Assembly (NCBI GenBank): GCA_021292105.1
Contig: CM037871.1
Span: forward strand, 34,426,997 to 34,490,996
Reading direction: 5' to 3'
Source of the DNA: Anadara kagoshimensis
Taxonomy: Eukaryota > Mollusca > Bivalvia > Arcoida > Arcidae
DNA length: 64,000 nucleotides
This document shows, piece after piece, positions 35,119-45,960 of the stretch (position 1 is its first letter; the number at the start of each line of letters is the position of its first letter). Under the pieces are notes generated by a model. It saw only the letters and a list, made by a program, of their open reading frames with translations, searched no databases and had not been told where the DNA came from. The position numbers and the translations under genes were made by a program.

Positions 35119-35505
35119 TATGTAAAAGAGGCCAGGAGAATCTATGATAAAATCAACATTTGTCGTTGATATTCAATTAAAAGTTTGTTCGGCAAGGCTA
35201 TCGGTACAGCTGACGGTCGGTAATCTTTAAAAAAATCACTGAAAACAGCGATGGTCGATATACTCAAGCTTTATGAAACACGGGCCAATCTCTTTCCCTC
35301 TCGAATTACTACATTGACTTACATGTGTATGTAATATAAGAATATTACATTTATGAGAGGATGGAAATGAAAAGTTGCACTCTAGTGACCAAATGTCACC
35401 CTCGTCCAATATTATATTATGTATCGAATAACTATTTGATATTAAATTAACAATACATAGTCGCTAACGTAAAAGCTTTTGAATTCTACTGTTTAAAATT
35501 CCCTT

Positions 35506-35625
35506 TGTCATGTGCTGTTTTTGAATTTCTATTAAAATAATGCATTAAAAAACAGCACATGACAAGTTGTTATGTGCTGTTTGAATGCATTATTTTAATA
35601 GAAATTCAAAAACAGCACATGACAC
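35506..35625. mobile_element. Family M hairpin element: inverted dimer with 4-bp duplication
   Basis: It is absent from copy A, which gives the empty site CCCTTTAAC. Flanks are CCTT at 35502-35505 and 35626-35629. It comprises two about 59-bp units, 35506-35564 and 35568-35625, in opposite orientation, each starting TGTCATGTGCTG or similar and ending CAGCACATGACA. The shared core is TATTAAAATAATGCATT. Each unit can fold alone, and the dimer is itself a long palindrome. Confidence 0.92.
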
Positions 35626-35971
35626 CTTTAACAATATCACATTAACCCTGTTCGCATTTGTATGCCTTGACGGCTATTCATCAACACATTCGGTACATAT
35701 CGTCGTATTATAGCACTATCTGTACCTGTATGTTGCAGGGAGAGAGATAGGCCTGGGCATTCAACATCTTTAACTGTCATATGTTAATTTTGAATTTTTT
35801 TAGCTAATAAATTATTAAAACTACATAACTCAGTTTGCTAGAATTATGTGTCCTGTAATTATTGAAGTTAAGCTCGAATCTTTACTGCATAGTTTGTATC
35901 TGTATAAGTGGGAAAAAGATAACATCCTGAAAATAAGTGAGAAGTAGTTCAAAGATTTTTTGATAGTGTTG

Positions 35972-35973
35972 TC

Positions 35974-36038
<65 letters not shown>
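35972..36038 (+). repeat. (GA)n microsatellite
   Basis: About 30 GA units. The Arg/Glu-repeat open frame across it is an artefact. Confidence 0.96.
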
Positions 36039-36042
<4 letters not shown>

Positions 36043-36239
36043 TTGTTTAAAGCCGTATCGAGACTTTCACTATGATGCAAAATATTTATTGTACCAATTG
36101 GTAACATTCACTATGGTACAAAATGGTGAGATGGTAGCACTACAAATTATGTGGTAAAAATGGCTTGCATAAACGGTACAAAATGGTCAAAGAAAAGGGT
36201 ATATAACAGTAAGAAAACTTGAGAGATTTACAGAAAACA

Positions 36240-36672
36240 TACATATTATATCCACAATGTGTATGTACAACCCTCAGTATCAGGTCGAGTCCTTTTCGTA
36301 GCCGTATCACTACGAGTCTTGCGCGACGAGTAGTGATACAGCTACGAAAAAAGGACGAGACCTGATACGAAGGGTTGTACATACACACTGTGTATACATA
36401 TGATATTTTTATCTAACATTTCCTATTAGGTCATTAAAATAATAAAAAAAACAATACTTTATGTACATTTCACCACAGAAAACCACTGAACGTTTTGTAG
36501 TAATTACGTCATTGTTTATATTTGACAAATCGGAGATTCCCCAATGACGTCACAATGAGAAGTGCACGTGTACTTTACCGCCAATGTTGTATCACCACAC
36601 TGTAAGATTCTGTATCACGCGTGTTCGATAAAACTTGTATTTCATCAAATACAGACAGAAAAACTAGTTAGA
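36240..36672. mobile_element. About 430-bp foldback element in copy B
   Basis: It is missing from copy A, where ACAGAATACATAATATGAAA is continuous. It contains a strong inverted repeat: 36257-36315 pairs with about 36326-36389 (GTATGTACAACCCT versus AGGGTTGTACATAC at the base, TATCACTACGAGTC versus GACGAGTAGTGATA at the top). The right part has CAATGACGTCACAATG. Exact ends are uncertain. Weak inverse ends (CATATTAT...ATC) are visible. Confidence 0.72.
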
Positions 36673-36831
36673 TAAATAATATGAAATACCCAAGGTACAA
36701 CACCAGTACACTTTACCATTAAATGAAATCAGGACATATACAAAAAAAACTAAACAAGAAGTTAAACTATATTTACAATTAAAGTGGTCGCTCAAATGGT
36801 ATATAATTATATAGCACCTGCCTAGTGCACA

Positions 36832-36887
36832 GGGGTCTGGTATCAGGATATTTTTTATTCGGAAATATCCCGATTCCAGACCCTTAT
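36832..36887. repeat. Imperfect hairpin, also at 34627-34682
   Basis: GGTCTGGTATCAGGATATTT pairs with AAATATCCCGATTCCAGACC at 18 of 20 positions. It is present in both duplication copies, so it predates the duplication. Confidence 0.8.
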
Positions 36888-36982
36888 GGCCTAGTGTTGG
36901 AATTTTGTCATTTTAGGGGTCTCTAGTTATACTATTATCAGATTTGTTTGCTTAAAATTTATTTACAATTCTTATTAGACTG

Positions 36983-37509
36983 TTTTTTGGACTTTCGTCA
37001 AAACGAACTGTTCTTTATTTTCGTTTTCCCGGAGTCTTAACGAAAGAAAAACGTCTTCGATATTATCGACTTCTTCCATTCTGCAATTCTGCAAAGCGTG
37101 TGCTTCGTGTGGTGATCAAGAATCCCCCCTCCCTTATTAATCAAGACAAAACTAAGTGATAAATAAGTAACGCTTAAAAGGTGACTTCACTAGATGTAAT
37201 TTAGCGACATTCGTTTTATAAACCTTGTGCCATTGTGGCGCATGCGCAACGAAAGGAAAAGGAGGGAAGGTCTTCACCCAGGGCTTTATCTGTTTATTGT
37301 CTGAAGTCATTGACGCTGTCTTTCTCTTCGAGATGATTGCTGCCTATAACAGTTTCAGTATGTTAACCTGAATAAAACTTTCCTTGATGTGTAATAATTA
37401 TTATTATCTATGAATACTTTTTTGCGAAATTACTAATAACATAGATTGGTTTTATCCACAAAAAAAGATACACATTTATTCTTCATATCGAAATGTTGCA
37501 TTCATTATA
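36983..37509. promoter_or_regulatory. Possible promoter-like segment (TATA-like plus NRF1-like motif)
   Basis: This segment is less AT-rich than its surroundings. TTTTATAAAC lies near 37214 and the palindrome GCGCATGCGC at 37238-37247 (the NRF1 consensus), followed by a purine-rich stretch. No coding exon is identifiable downstream apart from the minisatellite. Speculative. Confidence 0.2.
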
Positions 37510-37570
37510 TTGACATGTGCTGATTTTGATTTTTTGTTAAAATAATGCATTTAAAATCAGCACATGACAA
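37510..37570. mobile_element. Family M hairpin element, single unit
   Basis: TTGACATGTGCTGATTTTGA ... TTAAAATCAGCACATGACAA, with the core GTTAAAATAATGCATT. Same design as the units at 35506 and 42972. Confidence 0.88.
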
Positions 37571-37677
37571 TAATATTCCCCAAATAGCACGATGGTAAAC
37601 AATTTTTAACGAAATTTAAGTACAAAGCATACGTTTTAACATTTATCCAGTCCCTAAAGTGCTTTATTTCATTTTCA

Positions 37678-39545
37678 GTGCAAACTCCAGTTAATATAAA
37701 GTCCAGACGACACAACTGCCCGCAAAGACAAATGATGCCCTACATTCAGTGCAAACACCAGTTAAAGTCCAGACGACACAACTGCCCGCATAGACAAATG
37801 ATGCCCTACATTCAGTGCAAACACCAGTTAAAGTTCAGACGACACAACTGCCCGCAAAGACAAATGATGCCCTACATGTACTTTCAATGCAAACACCAGT
37901 TAAAGTTCAGACGACACAACTGCCCGCAAAGACAAATGATGCCCTACATGTACTTTCAATGCAAACACCAGTTAAAGTTCAGACGACACAACTGCCCGCA
38001 AAGACAAATGATGCCCTACATGTACTTTCAATGCAAACTCCAGTTAAAGTCCAGACGACACAACTGCCCGCATAGACAAATGATGCCCTACATTCAGTGC
38101 AAACACCAGTTAAAGTCCAGACGACACAACTGCCCGCATAGACAAATGATGCCCTACATTCAGTGCAAACACCAGTTAAAGTTCAGACGACACAACTGCC
38201 CGCAAAGACAAATGATGCCCTACATGTACTTTCAATGCAAACACCAGTTAAAGTTCAGACGACACAACTGCCCGCAAAGACAAATGATGCCCTACATGTA
38301 CTTTCAATGCAAACACCAGTTAAAGTTCAGACGACACAACTGCCCGCAAAGACAAATGATGCCCTACATGTACTTTCAATGCAAACACCAGTTAAAGTTC
38401 AGACGACACAACTGCCCGCTTAGACAAATGATGCCCTACATGTACTTTTAATGCAAACTCCAGTTAAAGTCCAGACGACACAACTGCCCGCATAGACAAA
38501 TGATGCCCTACATGTACTTTCAATGCAAACACCAGTTAAAGTCCAGACGACACAACTGCCGCAAAGACAAATGATTCCCTACATGTACTTTCAATGCAAA
38601 CACCAGTTAAAGTCCAGACGACACAAGTGTCCGCATAGACAAATGATGTCCTACTTTCACTGCAAACACCAGTTTAAGTCCAGACGACACAACTGACCGC
38701 ATAGACAAATGATGCCCTACTTTCACTGCAAACACCAGTTAAAGTTCAGACGACACAACTGCCCGCATAGACAAATGATGCCCTCCTTTCAATGCAAACA
38801 CCAGTTAAAGTTCAGACGACACAACTGCCCGCAAAGACAATTAATGCCCTACATGTACTTTCAATGCAATCACCCGTTAAAGTCCAGACGACACATCTGC
38901 CCGCAAAGACAAATGATGCCCTACATGTACTTTCAATGCAAACACCCGTTAAAGTCCAGACGACACATCTGCCCGCAAAGACAAATGATGCCCTACATGT
39001 ACTTTCAATGCAAACACCAGTTAAAGTTCAGACGACACAACTGCCCGCATAGACAAATGATGCCCTACTTTCAATGCAAACACCAGTTAAAGTTCAGACG
39101 ACACAACTGCCCGCATAGACAAATGATGCCCTACTTTCAATGCAAACACCAGTTAAAGTTCAGACGACACAACTGCCCGCATAGACAAATGATGCCCTCC
39201 TTTCAATGCAAACACCAGTTAAAGTTCAGACGACACAACTGCCCGATAGACAAATTATGCCCTATTTTCAATGCAAACACCAGTTAAAGTCCAGACGACA
39301 CAACTGCCCGCATAGACAAATGATGCCCTACTTTCAATGCAAACACCAGTTAAAGTCCAGACGACACAACTGCCCGATAGACAAATTGTGCCCTATTTTC
39401 ATTGCAAACACCAGTTAAAGTTCAGACGACACAACTGCCCGCATAGACAAATGATGCCCTACTTTCACTGCAAACACCAGTTAAAGTCCAGACGACACAA
39501 CAATGATGCCCTACTTTCAATGCAAACACCAGATACAAGGAAGAC
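37678..39545 (+). repeat. 66/72-bp minisatellite, about 27 copies, long repetitive open frames
   Basis: The unit is ATGCAAACACCAGTTAAAGT ... CAGACGACACAACTGCCCGC ... ACAAATGATGCCCTAC, in a 66-bp form and a 72-bp form (with ATGTAC added). Both lengths are multiples of three, so two frames stay open. One runs 257 codons (37678-38451), with a 22/24-residue repeat containing CKHQLKFRRHNCPQRQMMPY. The other runs in blocks with QTPVKVQTTQLPAKTNDALH. Frames break at 38451 and beyond because of single-base indels. The array is preceded by a good 3' splice-site lookalike (TTTATTTCATTTTCAG, ending 37677) and followed by a donor-like GTAAGC at 39598. It could be an exon of an unknown transcript, but a non-coding minisatellite is the simpler reading. 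Confidence 0.9.
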
Positions 39546-39599
39546 GACACCGCTGCCTGCATTGAAAAATGGTGCCCTTTGTCCAGTTTATTCATAAGT

Positions 39600-40390
39600 A
39601 AGCTCTATTTGCATATTGATAAGTTGTAGCCATGACAGAAGAAGATTCAATAGATATGGCATTGTAAAATTCCCGCTGGGAAAACAATATTAGCCATTAT
39701 GATGAAAGAGATATCAAGGATAAATGGACTCGCATGTCTATACACATAACTCAATAAGAGCAATATTTATGCACAAATACTGTGATCGAAGCTGGGCACA
39801 CCATGTGAGTATCCGGGTTAAAACGTGAAGCTAACCATGTCGCTTAAATGAAGACCAACATCATCAAATATCCGATTGTTTAAAGAATTAAGGACAACAA
39901 TTCTGCAACAAGTTTGACAACACTCTTCTAAAGATGTAAGTGTACCCATCAATTTAGTCAATGGTGTATAGTTTGTAACTTATAGTATTTAGATTAGCGG
40001 TTGTCCGCAATGTATGTTTCTTTCAATTTGCATGCATTTGAGGAAAGTATGAGAAAGATGACGCGATGTGTCATGTATTGTTCTAGGGTATACGTAGACA
40101 TATGAAGCGAAAAGCATGTTAGACTAGTAAACACAATGTAGATCTAGATATATGTTTATAAGTGAAGTTAACAACGGATTTATCAAATACCTGCAATGTT
40201 TGGTCAAACATGAATAAGAAAGTACAACATGCTACTAGTATTTATGTTTTCTATTTGTATGTGATGTTCTGTTGTAAACATAAATCATTCGTAACATAAT
40301 ACATAAGCGTTTGGTCTCTATTTATATATTTATGTAAATTCATCCGTATATATTCAAATAAATAAATATATAAAATAAAAATAAATCATG
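39600..40390. other. Unannotated intergenic sequence
   Basis: No gene or repeat is recognised. Confidence 0.4.
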
Positions 40391-40392
40391 TT

Positions 40393-40625
40393 TAGGCAAA
40401 CGAAATTGACCTGTCCGCTTGACCTTTATTAAGAATATTCATATTTTTTTATACAAGGATCCACCAAATACATGGTCAGTGTAAGGGTTTGCATTTAATA
40501 CAAAAACCAAAGCGTGTTCCCCATTATAGACAAAATAAACACCTGTATCCCTTATACATAAATGTACTAGTCTATACTAAATATTCCAATAAAGGTCAAG
40601 CGGGAAAGTCAATGTTGTTTGCCTA
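40393..40625. mobile_element. Family S TIR element, copy 1
   Basis: The left end TAGGCAAACGAAATTGACCT (then GTCCGCTTGACCTTTATT) is the inverse of the right end AATAAAGGTCAAGCGGGAAA...TGTTTGCCTATA. About 235 bp, inverted ends of about 38 bp, non-coding. A MITE by structure. Confidence 0.88.
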
Positions 40626-40859
40626 TATCTTTATAGGTAGCCAACTGTGGCTCTCTCAATGATTATCTGTCAGACCAACCTGTTACTTCTAAATATACAT
40701 GACTATTGACCATTATAACGGTAATCGTTTTTATACTTGAGTAAATTACCATCCCTCACTAAGCAAACTGTAATGCTTGAAACATAGTTTCTTTATTTAG
40801 AATTTATATTCTCTGGTTATAAAAAAGAGAAATCGGATGGTAAGGTACTTGCTCTAGTT

Positions 40860-41145
40860 ATCTACCGCCTTTCGAAAAAAGTGGGGGATATTAAATTCCG
40901 TCCTTCCGGTCATACGAAATTCTTGTCTGTTCTAATTCTCCAAAATTATCAAGCACTATTTCACGAAACATGGTTCAAAGTATTAATATAGATACGACAT
41001 GCGCATTTCGCTAACCCGAGTTGGTTTGCTAACTTCCCTCGGAGTTATTGTAATTTGAACATAAGTGTAAATCACAAAAAAAAGACCTGCTGGTGGGAGG
41101 GTCCTAATTCAATGAAGTTGCTTGTCTCAGAATCATTTATTTACT
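40860..41145 (+). repeat. Family C repeat, partial copy (+)
   Basis: CTACCGCCTTTCGAAAAAAG, CCGTCCTTCCGGTC, TTCTCCAAAATTATCAAGCA, CCCGAGTTGGTTTGCTAAC and TAAGTGTAAATCACAAAAA follow the array unit order. The 5' half of the unit is absent. Confidence 0.75.
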
Positions 41146-41714
41146 GAATATCGCACAGAAATTTGAATTATTTTATTACTTTTGAAGATATTCGTGAATT
41201 TAAGGTGACATTTTGAAGGTCACTCTAAAGTGTTTAACCTATACTCTAATTTTGGGATTTTGTTTTGTTGGTAGTTGTACCATATAATATTTTCAAAATT
41301 TACCATATTTAAGATAAAAGGTACTTGTGGAACTTGAGCCTCACGACAGTACGGGAGCCACACAACGTGCATTTCTAGCGCTGGTCGTCCAAAGTCTGGG
41401 GTTTATATACCTGGAGGTATTTCCTTTTCTGTTCTTAATCCAGTTAGTTTTATCAATTAGTGTGGTTAATCACAAATGTTTGTTATCAATTACATACCTG
41501 TTATACCACTTTTAATTTATCAATTTATAGTTTCTGAAAACATAACGTGTCGATTTGTAATAAATAAATCATTTACTTTTTGTATATATACTATATATAG
41601 ATAGATTAGCTGTGTTTATTTAATTGAAATCAATTCTAAACTGTCAATGACACCTGTTGTAGCCAACATACAAATATTAACCACTGTATCAATAACAACG
41701 CCCCAAGTCGATTA

Positions 41715-42965
41715 CCAATAGTCCATGAGGCAACCACAATATGATTAGTTAGAACAATTGGTCGTAAAAATAATCAGAATGATTATGGTTAGATCGCCGA
41801 TGTATACCCAATGTCTATACAAAGTTCGAAATTGTTACATTGTTTTGTAAAATAGGACTTATTCTTAAGCTTGAATGTGCACATTTATGGGCAACTGCAA
41901 TTTGATCAGTTGGGAAAATTGGTCGGAAAATTTATCAAAATGATTATGGTTAGATCGCATACCATTTTGTCATGATACCCAGTGTCTATACAAAGTTCGA
42001 AATTGTTACGCTGTTTTGGTAAAGTAACACTTATTCTTAAGGTTGAATGTGCATATTTATGGGCAACCGCAATTTGATAAGTTAGAACTATTTGTCGTAA
42101 AATTAATCAGAATTAGTAAAGACTATATCACATACCATTTTAACATTCTACCCCCAAGTGTATATACAAAGTTGTAAATTGTTACATTTTTTGGTAAAAT
42201 AAGACTTGTTTAAGCTTTAATGTGCATATTTATGAGCAATCGCAATTGTATCAATTTGTGACAATTGGTCGTAAAGTGATTCAAAATGATTAATTTAGAT
42301 CGCGTGCCATTTTCTTATAACCAATGTCTTAAGCTTCCCAAAGTTAAGAGTTGTGCATTAGGATTTACACTTTTGATGAAGTAAAATTTATTTGTTAATC
42401 TTGAATGTGCACATAATTATGGGAAACCGCAATTTGATCAATTGGGACAATTGGTCGTAAAGTGATTAAAAATGATTAAGGTTAGATCGCATGCCTTTTT
42501 CTTATAACCAATGTCTTAAGCTTTCCAAAGTTGGGAGTTGTTCTGCATAAGGATTTACACTTTTTGGTGAAGTAAAATTTATTTGTTAATCTTGAATGTG
42601 CACATAATTATGGGAAACCGCAATTTGATCAATTGGGACAATTGGTCGTAAAGTTATTCTAAATGATTAAGGTTAGATCGCATGCCTTTTTCTTATAACC
42701 AATGTCTTTCCAAAGTTGGGAGTTATTTTGCATTAGGATTTACACTTTTTGGTGAAGTAAGGTTCATTTTTAAGCTTGAATGTGAATATTTATGGGCCAC
42801 CGCAATTTGATCAGTTGGGACAATTGGTCGAAAAATTAATCAGAATGAATAAAGAGGAAATCATGTGCCTTTTTTCATTATAACCAGTGTCTGTCCAAAG
42901 TTTGGAGTTGTTGTGCATTAGGACTTACCATTTTTGGTGTAATAAGACAATTTTTATTTCTTGAA
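41715..42965 (+). repeat. Tandem array, 7 copies of about 160-190 bp
   Basis: Each unit carries GGGCAACCGCAATTTGATCA, GACAATTGGTCGTAAAATTA, GGTTAGATCGCAT, AACCAATGTCT and CTTGAATGTGCATATTTATG. Starts of the CAATTTGATCA block are near 41727, 41889, 42061, 42234, 42421, 42612 and 42795. No coding frame. Confidence 0.92.
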
Positions 42966-42971
42966 TACACC

Positions 42972-43028
42972 TGCCATGTGCTGATTTTGAATTTTTATTA
43001 AAATAATGCATTCAAAATCAGCACATTA
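42972..43028. mobile_element. Family M hairpin element, single unit
   Basis: TGCCATGTGCTGATTTTGAA ... TTCAAAATCAGCACATTA, with the core TATTAAAATAATGCATT. It sits at the end of the 7-copy array. Confidence 0.88.
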
Positions 43029-43289
43029 AATAATTGAGATGTTTTAAAGCTTTCTAATATTTAAAAAAAACCAACACCGATGAACATTTTATTATTAAAT
43101 CCGATGTCAGTGTCGGGTGTTTTATAAACAGTTGTCCCAATATAAAGTTTTTAGTTTTTCGTCTTAATTGCGTGTTTCTATATTGTAAAACTGTTATTAT
43201 GTCGTGTTCATGGTTAAGATTGTTTGTTTTGTCTGTTACCAAGTAAATGTTTTAGTTACATATTGTTTTCTTCTATTTAGATCGATATA

Positions 43290-43590
43290 AACTTTGAGTA
43301 TATAAAACACATATTCCATTCTCCGTCCAGTAATATTTTACGGTATCAGTGTCTTTGTATAATCATATAAGATACATCACCTTATATATACAACAACAAA
43401 GAAGTAAGGACTACACTTAAGGCATTGTGCCCCTTAAATGGCATTGACTTGAGTATATAAAACACTCATTCCCTTTTCCGTCCAGTAATATTTTACGGTA
43501 TCTGTTTCTCGATAAATCGTCTTCTATATACAATAACAAAGAAGTAAGGACTACACTCAAGGCATTGTATCCCTTAAGTAGCATGGCGCA
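43290..43590 (+). repeat. Two-copy tandem duplication (about 150 bp)
   Basis: TTGAGTATATAAAACACATA, TCCGTCCAGTAATATTTTAC and AAGTAAGGACTACACTTAAG recur in order in both halves (43294 and 43450). Confidence 0.9.
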
Positions 43591-43611
43591 CAGTATCAAA
43601 GCACAGTGAAG

Positions 43612-43866
43612 TATAGGTAAACAACATTGACCTGTCCGCTTTACCTGTAATTAAAATATTTTTCACGGACCATGTACATCTATGTTTAGGGAGCACTGTG
43701 TTAATTTTGTATATATCCTGAGATGTACCCACCTCATACAGTACACCTGTGCAAATATTTATGTATAAACTTTGGATCTAAACACAATCCATGTATTGGG
43801 TGGAGCCTCCTAAATGAATATTCCTAATGAAAGGTCAAGCGGACAGGGCAATGTTGTTAACCTATA
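43612..43866. mobile_element. Family S TIR element, copy 2
   Basis: TATAGGTAAACAACATTGAC / TGTCCGCTTTACC at the left, with inverse GGTCAAGCGGACAGGGCAAT ... TTAACCTATA at the right. Same interior phrase TCACGGACCATG as the 57461 copy. Confidence 0.88.
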
Positions 43867-43999
43867 CGGAAATATTTTGATTATCCAGCATTACATTTTA
43901 TTTTAGGGTTTTATAAAATTAATTATATCATGACATTTGGTTATTATATAATCAGTTAAGATAACATATACCATGCACGAATGAATACAGTGAGTTACA

Positions 44000-44065
44000 A
44001 TCAACACAAACATTCCGCTCCATGTCAGAAGCACAATCCTAGAATCAAAGTAAAAACCCGAAAAT
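44000..44065 (+). repeat. Family B copy (+), left part, split by the 4-kb foldback
   Basis: ATCAACACAAACATTCCGCT ... AATCAAAGTAAAAACCCG. The other part resumes at 48088 (AAATTGGCAAACTAAGTAAA). Together they match the uninterrupted order at 49560. Confidence 0.72.
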
Positions 44066-45689
44066 AGTCAGGGGGCAGATCTCAAAAAGTAGCCTCTATA
44101 TTGACCCCCTAAACTTTTTTGTTAAAAGCAGGAAACATGGTGAATCTTATTGTCCTATATGTACTTAGTTAGGCTAGGTATGTTTCCACCTTGACTTTTT
44201 CCGTTTAATGGAAATATGGCTGCCAATCAAAGATGGCCGCCAAAAAAGATAATGTAGGTATAAAAATTCAATATCATGAAATGAACCACTCAACCTTTTT
44301 AGTTGAAATTTGGTATTTGATCAATTAAATATTTATACTAATTTTCCATGAAAAAACCTTGGTTGTAAATTCAAAATGGCCGCCATTTTTATGATGGCCG
44401 TCTTGTTATCATCGCGCTGCATTTAAATCAAATGCAACATACGGTGTCATTGTTTTATGACATTAAACCAATGTATTGTATTCATATATATGTATTTAGT
44501 TAGGCTAAGTATGTTTACACCTTGACTTTTTACGTTTACTGAAAATATGGCTGCCAAATCCAAGATGGCCACCAAAAAAGATAATTTTAAAATCAAAATT
44601 CAATAACAAATCAACCGCTTAACCGTTTGAGTTGATTTTTATTATTTGATCAATTAAATATTTATACTAATGTTTCATGAACAAACTGTGGTTGTTAAAT
44701 TCAACATGGCCGCAATTTTCAAGATGACCGACTTATAATCACCACGCTTCATTGTTGTAATACAATATACTGAAATTGTTAATATAGATATACTAGTTAA
44801 CTGCCTCCTTTAAAGCTTTTTACACCAGAATGATTCACATCCACAAACAACTGTACAGTAGAATGTGTTTTTCACAATAATTAAGCTGCACAAACATCAC
44901 AAACATTCAACAATTTCACATTCATAAATATTGAAGGTCAATTTCCCAACTACTAACAAGAGTTAATGGTAGTTTTTACTGAGGAAATAAACATAGATTC
45001 CAAACCATTTACTAATATTTAATGTATTTAATGTGCATAACCGGGACGTATCTCGTAAAGTGGCAATGACGGAACATATGACTGTCAAGTTCATGAAGGT
45101 TTTCGTTAAAGGTTGGTAGTTTGAAATAGATTACAAACAAAAGAATTTACAATTGATAACAACATTGCCGACTTTATCGTATATTCTTTCAGTATAAGCT
45201 TTCAGTTCAGTTTTCAAACTCTGTAATTTGTTTGAAAACTTCCCATGTTGGAAGCTCAATCACCGTCTGTTGATCAAATACCAATATATCTAAATGTTTT
45301 TCTTCTGATATTTGACTCCTGGAAATTTCAACCCAGAGAATAAAAACATCTGATAATTATCCGTTATTCTATCCATCTCACTCACTCGGCATGAGGAACA
45401 AGTCTTGAGTCTGCCTATTTATGGTTTGCACAAAGACTTTATGTATCTCGCCCTGTACTCGAGAATGTAGCATTTGGATTCGCAACCCTTCACTAACCAC
45501 TGACTCCTTGCCTTATACTTCCTTGCAGAACTCATTTGATATAAAACTAGTCAGTTAAGCCTTATTCTCTCCCATATTTATAAAATTGTTCAAATTCTCA
45601 GGCAACATGGAATTCCATCTCTCTTCTGCGTTATTGAAATATGTTTAAACAACGTTGCAAACTGCTAACAAATAAATTGTTGATGTAGG

Positions 45690-45960
45690 GGTAGTGCAAG
45701 CATTGGCTTATGAAGGCCCTCGTAAAGTTTTATGGCTGTCATTACAATATAGTATGGTGACTCTGTATCCGAAAATACCATGGATATGTGGCGTCCCAAA
45801 GTTCCACGTTCCTTTTATTTTCTAAAAAGTGTGGGGTGCTAAATTACCCTTCAAGGTTACTCGTTCTCACTTCCTGGTGGATGTTCCTGTGTTAAACTTA
45901 ATTTGAAAGTTTCAAGATTTTACTGTGATTTTGACATGGATTGGTATGTTTGATTTAAAT
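45690..45960 (-). repeat. Family B copy (-) within the foldback
   Basis: GTTTTATGGCTGTCATTACA, AGTGTGGGGTGCTAAATTAC, CTTCCTGGTGGATGTTCC and GACATGGATTGGTATGTTTG. It is nearly central in the 4-kb element. Confidence 0.72.

Larger units (their letters stand above)
34796..36982 (+). repeat. Tandem segmental duplication, copy B, with two extra insertions
   Basis: It begins AATCCATTGAACGAGTAGTT directly after copy A and ends TTCTTATTAGACTG. It is longer than copy A mainly because of the 120-bp element at 35506-35625, about 430 bp at about 36240-36672, and an expanded (GA)n tract. Confidence 0.92.

Noticed and set aside
37678-39545. CRISPR array
   Set aside because: There are no unique spacers: the whole unit repeats, in a eukaryotic context, with 66/72-bp periodicity.
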